Part shown: positions 55,590 to 63,974 of the stretch, one piece after another
Position numbering within the stretch: position 1 is the first letter of the stretch
Layout: each line of letters opens with the position of its first letter
NCBI RefSeq assembly: GCF_050717515.1
Contig: NZ_JBOITL010000028.1
Span: 1-64,000, forward strand
DNA: 64,000 nt
DNA from: Clostridium_AD sp050717515
Lineage (GTDB): Bacteria; Bacillota; Clostridia; Clostridiales; Clostridiaceae
Direction: 5' to 3'
Notes under the pieces: model-generated
The model's input: the letters and a program-made list of their open reading frames with translations, nothing else
The model's database searches: none
What the model was told of the DNA's origin: nothing
Translations under genes and position numbers: made by a program

Positions 55590-56504
55590 TTAATTCTTTA
55601 CCATATCAGCAATGGAGTAATCTGATGAAGCCATAATTTCTTTAACATTCTTCTGAAAGCGTTCATATCTAGCGCAGCAGTAGTCGAGAAAATCGTCGCC
55701 ACTGTAGTGCCTAATCATGGCCCATACCATCCAAAGCAAATCCTGCGCTACCATATAGCATTTTATTTTTAATATTTCTTCTGGTGTCACAAATTGGCCG
55801 TAGTAGTCCAAAAGAAAATCTTGAATTGCCTCTTCGGTAAGTCTAGATTCAAGAATATATGCAGCTACATCCCAGCTTGGATCGTTCATTCCAGAATATT
55901 CCCAATCTACAAGGTAAGTTCTTCCATTATCACCCACCACAAAATTTTCAGGCACTGTGTCATTATGACAGGGTACAGAAATTGTATTTTTAATATTTTT
56001 TTGCATAAAATCAATCAATTGTTTTTTTAATGGGGCGTAGTCAAAGAAAAAACCGCCGTTAAGCTCTTGAATAATCTGTTCATATTTATTAAGTTCCGTT
56101 TCCCAATCGAAGGAATTAGGAAAATTCTTTGGACTGGAGTGGGTTTTTTTCAGCAAACCAGAAACAGCTCTCAAGTTCGCGATGCAGCATGGATCAATAA
56201 GAGCAATGTTTTTGCTGTTTTTAATGTATACGCTGATTTTAATCCCACTAACCTCATCAAAATAAGCACACTCACAATTCAAACCAAACTCCGAAGCCAT
56301 GCGATTGTTGATCTTTTCAATTTTTCTATCGATCATCTGATTGGTCATACCACCCGGTTGCCTTACAACATATTCGGTTCCCTTGATATTCATAAGGTAG
56401 TTGTAATTGGTAAGTCCGCCTGCAAAACGGGATTTATCGAATATAATGCTATCATCATTAAAAACGAGACGCAGTTTTTTTTGTACTAATTCTTCCATTT
56501 TCAT
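55590..56504 (-). CDS. Choline/ethanolamine kinase-family protein, LicA-like
   Basis: About 304 residues in the APH/choline kinase fold: VRQPGG near the N-terminus, catalytic VPCHNDTVPENF near residue 185, and metal-binding YLVDWEYSGMNDPSWDVA. LicA-type enzymes phosphorylate choline with ATP. ATG at 56504 was chosen for GTGGTGG upstream. TATAAT with an extended TGC (minus strand, 56570-56562) is a plausible -10 box. In a BMC context the kinase may divert choline from breakdown to phosphocholine, or assimilate another amino alcohol. Confidence 0.8.
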   Translation of the reverse strand: MKMEELVQKKLRLVFNDDSIIFDKSRFAGGLTNYNYLMNIKGTEYVVRQPGGMTNQMIDRKIEKINNRMASEFGLNCECAYFDEVSGIKISVYIKNSKNIALIDPCCIANLRAVSGLLKKTHSSPKNFPNSFDWETELNKYEQIIQELNGGFFFDYAPLKKQLIDFMQKNIKNTISVPCHNDTVPENFVVGDNGRTYLVDWEYSGMNDPSWDVAAYILESRLTEEAIQDFLLDYYGQFVTPEEILKIKCYMVAQDLLWMVWAMIRHYSGDDFLDYCCARYERFQKNVKEIMASSDYSIADMVKN

Positions 56505-56723
56505 TAATAATTCCACCACACATATATCAATATATTACTTTATAAATACTAAATATATTTTATTATAGCACATTTCTATCTAAAAAAAGAAAAAACAGAA
56601 AAATCACATCTTTAAAGTGGCTATTGTTCAAGAAAAGCAATATTGTACAATGTTGGATTTAAAATGGATACAATAGTGCTAAAACTATATATTGAATCTG
56701 CAATAAACTAATTGTTTTGTATG

Positions 56724-56753
56724 ATACTGTTATATTAACAGTATTATTTTTTT
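56724..56753 (+). terminator. Terminator-shaped hairpin in the leader of the alcohol dehydrogenase
   Basis: ATACTGTTA-tat-TAACAGTAT followed by TATTTTTTT, 45 bases before the ADH start codon and with no upstream plus-strand gene to terminate. It is positioned as an attenuator. A separate palindrome ATTGTACAAT lies at 56642-56651. Confidence 0.55.
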
Positions 56754-56797
56754 GAAATAAGTCTTACTGTAGTAGCAAATAATAGGAGGTAAAAATC

Positions 56798-57937
56798 ATG
56801 GAAGACAAGTTTAAACTGAAATCCAAGGTTTATTTTAATAAACAATCCATACAGGTTTTAGAACAGATTAAAGGCTCCCGAGCATTTATTGTCTCGGATT
56901 CCATAATGGAAAAGCTGGGATATCTTCAAAATGTGGTAGATTACCTGAGCAAAGCGGGAATAAGCTCCATTGTTTTTACTGGAGTTCGCCCTGATCCTGA
57001 TGTCAATGTAATTGCTGAGGGTCTTAAGCTATATGGTGAAAGCGATGCAGATGTGCTAGTTGCAATGGGCGGAGGCTCTGCTATCGATACCGCCAAAGGA
57101 ATTTTATATTTTTCATGGAAATTGGAAAGCGCAGCTGGTCGTGAAATGAAAAAACCGCTGTTTATTGCAATTCCATCTACAAGTGGAACGGGCTCCGAAG
57201 TAACGGACTTCGCTGTTATTACTTCCGGTAAGGAAAAGGTGTGCATAGTAGATGAGTTTATCGCACCAGACATTGCCATACTTGACTCTACCTGTATTCA
57301 GCATGTTCCCCAGCGTGTGATGGTGGATACTGGCATAGATGTTCTGGTTCATGCCATCGAGGCCTATGTTTCCACGAATGCAACCGACTTTACAGATGCT
57401 CTTGCGGAAAAAGCCGTCAAACTGCTCTTTGAAAATCTTGAAAAGCTTCACAAGGACGCGAAAGATTCCGATGCGAGAGATCGTGTTCAAAACGCTTCCT
57501 GCATGGCAGGAATGGCATTTACAAACTCGAATCTTGGCATCAATCACAGCTTGGCCCACGCTCTGGGGGCAACTTTTCATATTGCGCACGGTCGCTCCAA
57601 TGCGCTCCTGCTTAATGCAGTAATGGAATACAACGCCGATTTAAGGGGAAGTGCCAACGGTTATACTACGGAAAGATACGCAAAACTGGCAATGCTTCTG
57701 CAACTTCCAGCCCGGACGCACCGTGAAGGCGCTGTGAATTTCATACAGGCTGTAGGTAAACTTAAAAAATCTCTGGGGGTCGAAGATAATATTCAGGCGC
57801 TTGGAATTGATCAAAAAGAGTTTGAAAGTGCTCTAGAACATATGTCCGAAACAGCTATGCTGGATAGGTGTACACCCACTAACCCTAGAAAGCCTTCTAA
57901 GGAAGATTTGATTTATATTTATAAAAAATGTTATTAA
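56798..57937 (+). CDS. Iron-dependent alcohol dehydrogenase (EutG/PduQ/CutO type)
   Basis: A 379-residue class III ADH. NAD-binding GGGSAIDTAK is near residue 92, TSGTGSEVT near 132, and iron-binding histidines in HALGATFHIAHGRSNA near 255-270. In microcompartments this enzyme reduces the aldehyde intermediate to alcohol, regenerating NAD+ for the acylating aldehyde dehydrogenase. It is on the opposite strand from the shell operon, separated by the two-component genes. Codon use is visibly more GC-rich than the rest of the window. Confidence 0.9.
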   Translation: MEDKFKLKSKVYFNKQSIQVLEQIKGSRAFIVSDSIMEKLGYLQNVVDYLSKAGISSIVFTGVRPDPDVNVIAEGLKLYGESDADVLVAMGGGSAIDTAKGILYFSWKLESAAGREMKKPLFIAIPSTSGTGSEVTDFAVITSGKEKVCIVDEFIAPDIAILDSTCIQHVPQRVMVDTGIDVLVHAIEAYVSTNATDFTDALAEKAVKLLFENLEKLHKDAKDSDARDRVQNASCMAGMAFTNSNLGINHSLAHALGATFHIAHGRSNALLLNAVMEYNADLRGSANGYTTERYAKLAMLLQLPARTHREGAVNFIQAVGKLKKSLGVEDNIQALGIDQKEFESALEHMSETAMLDRCTPTNPRKPSKEDLIYIYKKCY

Positions 57938-57973
57938 TAAATGTCCAAAATCATAAAGAATTAGAGAGAATAC

Positions 57974-58005
57974 AAATAGGCTAAAACTTGAGTTTTGGCC
58001 TATTT
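57974..58005 (+). terminator. Hairpin after the alcohol dehydrogenase gene
   Basis: AAATAGGCTAAAAC-ttga-GTTTTGGCCTATTT with one G-T pair; moderate U content after the stem. Confidence 0.65.
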
Positions 58006-58039
58006 GTTCGACAAAATTCGGCAATAAGATATGAAGTTG

Positions 58040-58068
58040 TTTACTTTTATACTATTCTACATTATAAT
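58040..58068 (+). promoter_or_regulatory. Sigma-A promoter of the two-component pair
   Basis: TTTACT at 58040-58045 and TATAAT at 58063-58068 with a 17-base spacer, about 110 bases before the sensor kinase start. Confidence 0.65.
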
Positions 58069-58175
58069 AATTAATAAGCCATACTCAGATTCGAAAGAAA
58101 CCTTCCAGCCCATAGAACTTCAACATTTTTTTCTTTTGAATATAAATTACATGGCGGAAAAGGTGTGCTAAAAGC

Positions 58176-59375
58176 ATGAATAAAAATAATAATCTGCTGA
58201 AAAAATTAATAGCATCCAATATTTTATATACCCGCTATATGAGTATTTTATCTCTGTCAGATCTTTCCTTATTTTTGATAGATACAAATGGAGATATTTT
58301 GTTTGAGTTTATTCCATCCCCAGATTTTTGTACCTATATATGCCAGAAAAATAGGAATCGAGTATGCCCCGACTACAAATGCCGACTCAATCCCAGCCAG
58401 TCGGATAGATTTGTCTGCCGATATGGACTTGAAAACATCCTTTTTCCCATCACGGTGCAGGATGAAACTTTGGGTTATATAGCCGGTGTACAAACATATT
58501 TGGAGGGTAATGAATATCAAAAACTCATGATTGATGTCCAGTCCCTCCAAGAGGATGAAACCCCCAAATTGGAATTTATAGCCAAATCAATTTCCGCGCT
58601 CAAAACCGTGGAATCAAATAAAATTAAAATACACGAGCAATTGTGTGGTCACATTGCCAAAAATATTTCTCTTGACTTAGCAGAAAGCGTCAGTCATGCC
58701 CATTTAGATGCGGTAAGATTGTCGATTGAAAAGGACATACTAGAGAAAAAAATCATTGATTTAGAAGCGAAAAACATGTCTCTGATGGTGAATCCCCATT
58801 TTTTGTTTAATACCTTGAATTGTATCGCCCGCATTGCATATTTTGAGCATTCTAAAACAGAGGAGCTTATCTATTGTCTTTCCGATTTGCTACGATACAA
58901 TTTAAAGCAGGATAACCAGCTTCACACCATTGGCGCCGAAATTGACAACATTAAGAAATATCTGTATATCCAGAAGGTAAGATTTAAAAACCGTCTGGTA
59001 TATGACAGCGACATTCCTGAGAATATTAAGTCTTACAGAATCCCCAACATGGTGATCCAGCCCATTGTGGAAAACGCTGTTATCCACGGCATCACCCCAA
59101 AGCGAGATGGAGGCAAAATCAGTATTTTTGCGGAAGAATATAAAAACGAGATTATTATTTCCATTATGGATAATGGAAACGGTTTTCCAAAAGATGTTCT
59201 GCAGAACATACAACAGTTTGAAAATAAATCGGGTCTAGGGTTTGGGAATACAGACAGACGTTTAAAACAATATTATGGAGAACAATATGGATTAAAAATA
59301 GTAAAGTCTGACTATAGCGGAAGTACCGTTACCATAACAATTCCCACCCACCCTATTGGGAGGTTATCGCGATGA
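58176..59375 (+). CDS. PocR-domain sensor histidine kinase (LytS-type)
   Basis: A 399-residue kinase without TM segments. Residues about 20-155 form a PocR sensory domain (DLSLFLIDTNGDILFE, CTYICQKNRNRVCPDYKC), a module found in diol-utilisation regulators and thought to bind small hydrocarbon derivatives. A coiled coil leads to His_kinase (NPHFLFNTLNCIA, phospho-His near 207) and HATPase (PIVENAVIHGI, DNGNGFP, GLGFGNTDRRL). Its stop overlaps the next gene by ATGA. It likely senses the microcompartment substrate in the cytosol. Confidence 0.88.
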   Translation: MNKNNNLLKKLIASNILYTRYMSILSLSDLSLFLIDTNGDILFEFIPSPDFCTYICQKNRNRVCPDYKCRLNPSQSDRFVCRYGLENILFPITVQDETLGYIAGVQTYLEGNEYQKLMIDVQSLQEDETPKLEFIAKSISALKTVESNKIKIHEQLCGHIAKNISLDLAESVSHAHLDAVRLSIEKDILEKKIIDLEAKNMSLMVNPHFLFNTLNCIARIAYFEHSKTEELIYCLSDLLRYNLKQDNQLHTIGAEIDNIKKYLYIQKVRFKNRLVYDSDIPENIKSYRIPNMVIQPIVENAVIHGITPKRDGGKISIFAEEYKNEIIISIMDNGNGFPKDVLQNIQQFENKSGLGFGNTDRRLKQYYGEQYGLKIVKSDYSGSTVTITIPTHPIGRLSR

Positions 59376-60142
59376 TAGTGGTCTTGATTGTGGAAGATGA
59401 AATGCTTGAACAAGAGTTCCTCAAAACAGTTGTGCTTGAGGATCTTTCCACCGAAGATACGCTACTGACCTGCGAAAGCGGAGTTCAGGCTGTGAAGCTG
59501 GCAAAGCAGTATCGACCAAATATTATCATAATGGATGTGATGATTCCTGAAATGGATGGTCTGAGTGCCATTGCGGAAATTAGAAAATTTCTGCCTAACG
59601 TGTGTATCACCATTTTGTCTGCTTACTCGGATTTTCCCTATGCACAGAAAGCAATCAAACTTAGGGTTTTCGAATACCAGTTAAAGCCCATCAAACCCAA
59701 CGTCTTCAAGCAGATTTTCCTCAAAATGCTGGACTCGGTAGAGGAATCCCCTGTACTGGTGGAAGAAAATCCTGAGGAAAAGAGCACAGAACACAAGGAA
59801 TACCTGCATAACTTTATGGAGGAATCCGTAAAATATATTAAAGAACATTTCAGAGAAAAATTGACTCTGGAAATAATTGCATCTAAGGTGTTTATGAATC
59901 CCAAATATTTCAGCCATACTTTTAAAAAGGAGATGGGTGTCGCATTTACAGAGTATGTAATTAATCTGAAAATTCAATATGCCTGTAGGTTGCTCGAGAC
60001 AACTAATTATCCTGCTTACCGGATTTCAATTGAATGTGGCTTCTCGGATCCGTCTTACTTTAACAGAGTATTCTGTGCAAAGATGAACATGACTCCCAAT
60101 ACATATAGAAAATGTGCATGTTCGTCAAAACCCAAGGATTAA
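59372..60142 (+). CDS. AraC-type response regulator (YesN-like)
   Basis: A 256-residue regulator with a receiver domain (EDEMLEQEF at the start, acceptor D in IIIMDVMIPEMDG about residue 54, K in YQLKPIKP) and a C-terminal AraC double HTH (TLEIIASKVFMNPKYFSHTF, ISIECGFSDPSYFNRVF). It forms a pair with the PocR kinase and is the obvious candidate activator of the divergent alcohol dehydrogenase and shell operons. Confidence 0.92.
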   Translation: MIVVLIVEDEMLEQEFLKTVVLEDLSTEDTLLTCESGVQAVKLAKQYRPNIIIMDVMIPEMDGLSAIAEIRKFLPNVCITILSAYSDFPYAQKAIKLRVFEYQLKPIKPNVFKQIFLKMLDSVEESPVLVEENPEEKSTEHKEYLHNFMEESVKYIKEHFREKLTLEIIASKVFMNPKYFSHTFKKEMGVAFTEYVINLKIQYACRLLETTNYPAYRISIECGFSDPSYFNRVFCAKMNMTPNTYRKCACSSKPKD

Positions 60143-60186
60143 ACTTGCGGTGTATATTTGAGTTTATAATTTAATTTTACAATACT

Positions 60187-60217
60187 TGCGGGCCTTTTGG
60201 GACCCGCATTTTACTTT
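60187..60217 (+). terminator. Terminator of the two-component pair
   Basis: TGCGGGcC-tttt-GGgaCCCGCA followed by TTTTACTTTT. Confidence 0.75.
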
Positions 60218-60280
60218 TAACGACATTTTAGAAGAAAGTCTCCCACTTATATAAGTGAGGGAATATGCTATAACAAAAAA

Positions 60281-60326
60281 ATAGGGCTGTTGCACAACTA
60301 AATAGTTAGTTGTGCAACAGCCCTAT
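60281..60326 (-). terminator. Terminator of the BMC shell operon
   Basis: Perfect 20-bp stem (ATAGGGCTGTTGCACAACTA) with an A-run at 60274-60281 giving a U-tract on the minus strand, 54 bases past the last BMC-H stop. A further small hairpin TCCCACTTATATAAGTGAGGGA sits at 60241-60262. Confidence 0.85.
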
Positions 60327-60379
60327 ATCTAATATTTAACCATTATTTTAATAATATGGTTTAAATGGCAACATGTAAT

Positions 60380-60679
60380 TTATTTTGCATCTTCTTCTGT
60401 TTTTATTGTTTTAGGAAGAATAGCTTCAACTTCAGCGTGTGGACGAGGGATAACATGAACAGAAACCAATTCACCAACACGTTGCGCTGCAGCAGCGCCA
60501 GCATCAGTTGCTGCCTTTACAGCACCAACGTCACCTCTTACCATTACTGTTACTAGACCACCACCAACAAATTCTTTACCAACTAGATAAACATTTGCTG
60601 CCTTAACCATTGCATCTGCAGCTTCAATAGCACCAACTAAACCCTTTGTTTCGATCATTCCTAATGCATCATATTTCAT
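60380..60679 (-). CDS. BMC-H shell protein, copy 2
   Basis: A 99-residue single-domain BMC protein (PduA/EutM/CutN-like hexamer) with ALGMIETKGLVGAIEAADAM, the pore-facing segment FVGGGLVTVMVRGDVGAV and VHVIPRPH. Such hexamers tile the shell facets and their pores admit substrates. Residues 1-70 are identical to the upstream copy at 60750; they differ mainly in the C-terminal tail (here KTIKTEEDAK). AGGAGG precedes the ATG. Confidence 0.95.
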   Translation of the reverse strand: MKYDALGMIETKGLVGAIEAADAMVKAANVYLVGKEFVGGGLVTVMVRGDVGAVKAATDAGAAAAQRVGELVSVHVIPRPHAEVEAILPKTIKTEEDAK

Positions 60680-60749
60680 TTTTATTTCCTCCTAATTTTT
60701 TATTTTTTTTAATTTTTTAAATTATGCTCTGTAATTTATATGAATTATT

Positions 60750-61049
60750 CTATATTGTATCTTCTTCCCTCTTTAACATTTTAGGAAGAATCCCTTCAAC
60801 TTCAACGTGTGGACGAGGGATAACATGAACAGAAATCAATTCTCCTACACGTTGTGCAGCCGCAGCTCCTGCATCAGTTGCTGCCTTTACAGCACCAACG
60901 TCACCTCTTACCATTACTGTTACTAAACCACCACCAACAAATTCTTTACCAACTAGATAAACATTTGCTGCCTTAACCATTGCATCTGCAGCTTCAATAG
61001 CACCAACTAAACCCTTTGTTTCGATCATTCCTAATGCATCATATTTCAT
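60750..61049 (-). CDS. BMC-H shell protein, copy 1
   Basis: A 99-residue hexameric shell protein nearly identical to the next gene, with substitutions V71I, A81V and A85G and a different tail (KMLKREEDTI). The promoter-proximal leader TTAGGAGGAAATAAAA is duplicated with it. Co-transcribed with pduL, 27 bases downstream of it. Confidence 0.95.
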   Translation of the reverse strand: MKYDALGMIETKGLVGAIEAADAMVKAANVYLVGKEFVGGGLVTVMVRGDVGAVKAATDAGAAAAQRVGELISVHVIPRPHVEVEGILPKMLKREEDTI

Positions 61050-61076
61050 TTTTATTTCCTCCTAATTTTTTATTTT

Positions 61077-61727
61077 TTATTTTATAATTTTAATTTTTGA
61101 TAAGGAATTAAGATTCATAGCATTTGCTTCTTCTGTGTCAATATGACATTCTAGAGCCGAAGCATCATTTGCTCTAACAGCAACATTATTGTAACTGCCA
61201 CCTCTCGAGCCACTAATTTCAATACTCACCGACTGTCCATCATGCACGCCAAAACGTTTTGCATCTTCAGGCGTCATGTGAATATGCCTTTGTGCAACAA
61301 TCAGACCTTCTGTAGTTTGAACAGATCCCTTCGGACCAATTAACGTAATTCCAGGTGTTCCTTGTAAATCACCTGATAGCCTTGCCTGTGAAACTACACC
61401 AAGTTTAAAGGAATCTCCTGTAAGAACTTCAATCTGCGATTTACTACGCACTGGACCAAGAATTCTAACTTTCTCAATAGCACCCTTTGGACCGCAGATT
61501 GTTAATGTTTCCTTACATGCATACTGTCCAAGCTGTGACAAATCTTTACTCTTAGTAAGTTGATAACCTTCCCCGAACAGACTATTCAAATCAGCTGTAG
61601 AGATGTGAATATGGCGATTAGAAACTCCTACTGGAATTTCATACATATCCTCTTTCACGTCACTAGAAGACATATTAGATTGAACAGCCTCTAGCAAAAG
61701 CTTCAGGGCAGTTTCATAGTTATCCAT
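61077..61727 (-). CDS. pduL: PduL-type phosphotransacylase
   Basis: A 216-residue BMC phosphate acyltransferase. Zinc-binding histidines are seen in VGVSNRHIHIS and IVAQRHIHMTPEDA, with the ECHIDTEEAN motif at the end. It converts acyl-CoA and phosphate to acyl-phosphate and CoA, recycling CoA inside the shell. Residues 3-17 (NYETALKLLLEAVQS) form a short amphipathic helix before a Ser-rich linker, the usual encapsulation peptide of PduL. One base separates its start from the aldehyde dehydrogenase stop. Confidence 0.93.
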   Translation of the reverse strand: MDNYETALKLLLEAVQSNMSSSDVKEDMYEIPVGVSNRHIHISTADLNSLFGEGYQLTKSKDLSQLGQYACKETLTICGPKGAIEKVRILGPVRSKSQIEVLTGDSFKLGVVSQARLSGDLQGTPGITLIGPKGSVQTTEGLIVAQRHIHMTPEDAKRFGVHDGQSVSIEISGSRGGSYNNVAVRANDASALECHIDTEEANAMNLNSLSKIKIIK

Positions 61728-61728
61728 T

Positions 61729-63249
61729 TTAGTTAGCTCCCTTCATTGCATTTACAAGTTCACTTACTAACTTCAAAAGCTTTTCATTATCAGTAGAAGC
61801 TTCACTTGTAACACCGCATCCTACACCCTTTTGAACTTCATAGCTAGAAGAGAGTTCAGGATGATTGAATGCAGGATCTTCAGAAGCTAATGTACTACAA
61901 TCTTTAATGCCATATGCGACTCTCTTGATATTAATCAAATGCATCGGACCAACATTTTCAGAAACAGAACTTCCTCCCCATGTACCGCAACCTAGTGTAA
62001 ATGCTGGTAAAAGTCCTGTGCTTAAACCAGTACCTCCTTGAGTTCCACCAGTATTAACCAAAATACGAGATGCTGGCTTTTTAGCAAACTTCATTACAAT
62101 ATCTTTATCCTCTGTATGAAGACTCATAGTGTGTCCTATACCATTTTGAAGCAGTTTGATACTGAGGTCACATGCCTCGTGCCAATCTCTAACTGTATAG
62201 AAAGCAAGTACTGTTGTCAATTTTTCGAAGGATAGTGGATAAGCATCTCCAACACCTTGCTGCTCACCTATTAGAATCTTCGTTCCCTCTGGAATTGAAA
62301 TTCCAGCAGCAGTTGCAATAACTTGAGGGGATTTGCCTACGAACTTGGCACTCATGCTGTGCCCACCATTCTTAAACAGTAGTCCACAAACTTTTACAGT
62401 TTCTTCTGATGTCATAAAATAGCCGCCCTGCTTCTTAAATTCAGCTACTACCTGATCATGATTGCATTCTTCAACAATAATAGACTGTTCAGATGCACAA
62501 ATGGTACCATAGTCAAAAGTCTTACTGGCAACAATGTTTTTAACCGCTTGCGCAACATTAGCACTTCTCTCAATGTAAGCTGGGGAGTTACCAGCACCAA
62601 CACCTAATGCAGGCTTGCCCGCACTGTAAGCGGCCTTTACCATTCCAGGGCCTCCAGTTGCGATAATCATAGAAACCTCACTACATTTCATTAATTCATT
62701 TGTAGCCCCTACAGATAGCGTAGACATACCGCTAATAATATTAGCAGGAGCTCCTGCAGCTACTGCCGCATCATTCATAAGGGTTATCGCTTTCAATGTA
62801 CACTTTAATGCAGCAGGATGTGGAGAAAATACAATAGCATTACGTGATTTAATTGCAATTATTGCTTTGTAAATAGCAGTTGATGTTGGATTTGTAGAAG
62901 GTACAATACCCATAATTAGTCCAACTGGCTCTGCAATATCAGTTACCCTATCAGCCACATTTTCACTAATCACACCAATAGTCTTCATATCTTTTATAGC
63001 ATTATACACAATAGTAGACGCCATATGGTTTTTATAAGCCTTATCTTCAACTTTTCCAAAACCAGTTTCTTCCACGGCCATCTTGGCTAGACAAACCACA
63101 TTTTCCTCTGCTACTCTAACCATGTTGCACAAAATTTTATCTATTTGTTCCTGCGTATAATCAGCAATCTGCTCTGTAGCGATTTTTCCTAGTCGCGCAA
63201 GATTTCTTGCTTCTTGTATAGATCGTAAATCCTTATCGTAATTTTCCAT
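61729..63249 (-). CDS. CoA-acylating aldehyde dehydrogenase of a microcompartment
   Basis: A 506-residue ALDH. Catalytic Cys251 in TICASEQ, the version found in AdhE-like and glycyl-radical BMC enzymes rather than the PduP/EutE form. It oxidises the aldehyde (acetaldehyde or propanal) to acyl-CoA with NAD+. After the catalytic domain a linker (GCGVTSEASTD) leads to a C-terminal amphipathic helix (EKLLKLVSELVNAMKG), a probable encapsulation peptide. Second visible gene of the shell operon. Confidence 0.92.
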   Translation of the reverse strand: MENYDKDLRSIQEARNLARLGKIATEQIADYTQEQIDKILCNMVRVAEENVVCLAKMAVEETGFGKVEDKAYKNHMASTIVYNAIKDMKTIGVISENVADRVTDIAEPVGLIMGIVPSTNPTSTAIYKAIIAIKSRNAIVFSPHPAALKCTLKAITLMNDAAVAAGAPANIISGMSTLSVGATNELMKCSEVSMIIATGGPGMVKAAYSAGKPALGVGAGNSPAYIERSANVAQAVKNIVASKTFDYGTICASEQSIIVEECNHDQVVAEFKKQGGYFMTSEETVKVCGLLFKNGGHSMSAKFVGKSPQVIATAAGISIPEGTKILIGEQQGVGDAYPLSFEKLTTVLAFYTVRDWHEACDLSIKLLQNGIGHTMSLHTEDKDIVMKFAKKPASRILVNTGGTQGGTGLSTGLLPAFTLGCGTWGGSSVSENVGPMHLINIKRVAYGIKDCSTLASEDPAFNHPELSSSYEVQKGVGCGVTSEASTDNEKLLKLVSELVNAMKGAN

Positions 63250-63317
63250 CTTATGATTCCTCCATTCATTTTCTTGTAAAAATTTTATAATATTTCTTTA
63301 TCATTAGTTTAACTGCC

Positions 63318-63974
63318 TTAATTATTCCCGTAATATTCTCTGAATTTTGTAAGTAGCAGCCTCTTGTTTGCCTTAGAAACCGACCTTCCCGCAATACCAA
63401 AGTTCTTATATTCACGAGCTAGATTTCGAAGTTCTATAACCTTAACCTTGCTTAGAACCTCAATGGTTTCTTCCACACCGTATTCAAGTACCATTTTATC
63501 TACAGCTTCCTTATTAGGTACCTCACTCAAATCTCTTTGCAAAGAATCAGTTGTTTTTTCTGCAGTGAATTCCATAACTTTTAAATCTTTCACTACTAAG
63601 TCTTCAACCTCTACAGTGTCTTCCTCAATGATTTCAACTTCTTCTTCAAATTCAGTTTTTGTTGCCTCTGCATTTAACATTTCTCCACTTTTCAGCGGTG
63701 CTACAGGTATAATTATATTTTCCAAATCTTCATGTGGACGAGGAATAACATGCTCTGAAACTAGGGATGTGCTGTTTATTTTTCTAACTGCCGCGCAGCC
63801 AGCTTCTACAGCTGCTTTCACTGCACCCACATCTCCAGTTACAACAATGGTCACAAGACCTCCACCTACATATGTTTTTTCCAAAAGATTCACATTTGCC
63901 GCTTTAAGCATAGCATCTGCACTCTCAATAGCTGCAAGGAGTCCTATTGTTTCAATTAACCCAAGTGCCTGCAT
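63318..63974 (-). CDS. BMC-H shell protein with acidic linker and SAP/Rho-N-like tail
   Basis: A 218-residue protein. Residues 1-95 form a BMC domain (LGLIETIGLLAAIESADAM, YVGGGLVTIVVTGDVGAV, HVIPRPH). A Glu-rich linker (about 105-135) follows, then a C-terminal basic helical region (VIELRNLAREYKNFGIAGRSVSKANKRLLL) that resembles the SAP/Rho-N helix-turn-helix seen in nucleic-acid-binding proteins. PduK and EutK also carry C-terminal extensions, but of different types. First visible gene of the operon; a strong AGGAGGAGT site precedes it and the transcript enters from beyond 64000. Confidence 0.88.
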   Translation of the reverse strand: MQALGLIETIGLLAAIESADAMLKAANVNLLEKTYVGGGLVTIVVTGDVGAVKAAVEAGCAAVRKINSTSLVSEHVIPRPHEDLENIIIPVAPLKSGEMLNAEATKTEFEEEVEIIEEDTVEVEDLVVKDLKVMEFTAEKTTDSLQRDLSEVPNKEAVDKMVLEYGVEETIEVLSKVKVIELRNLAREYKNFGIAGRSVSKANKRLLLTKFREYYGNN

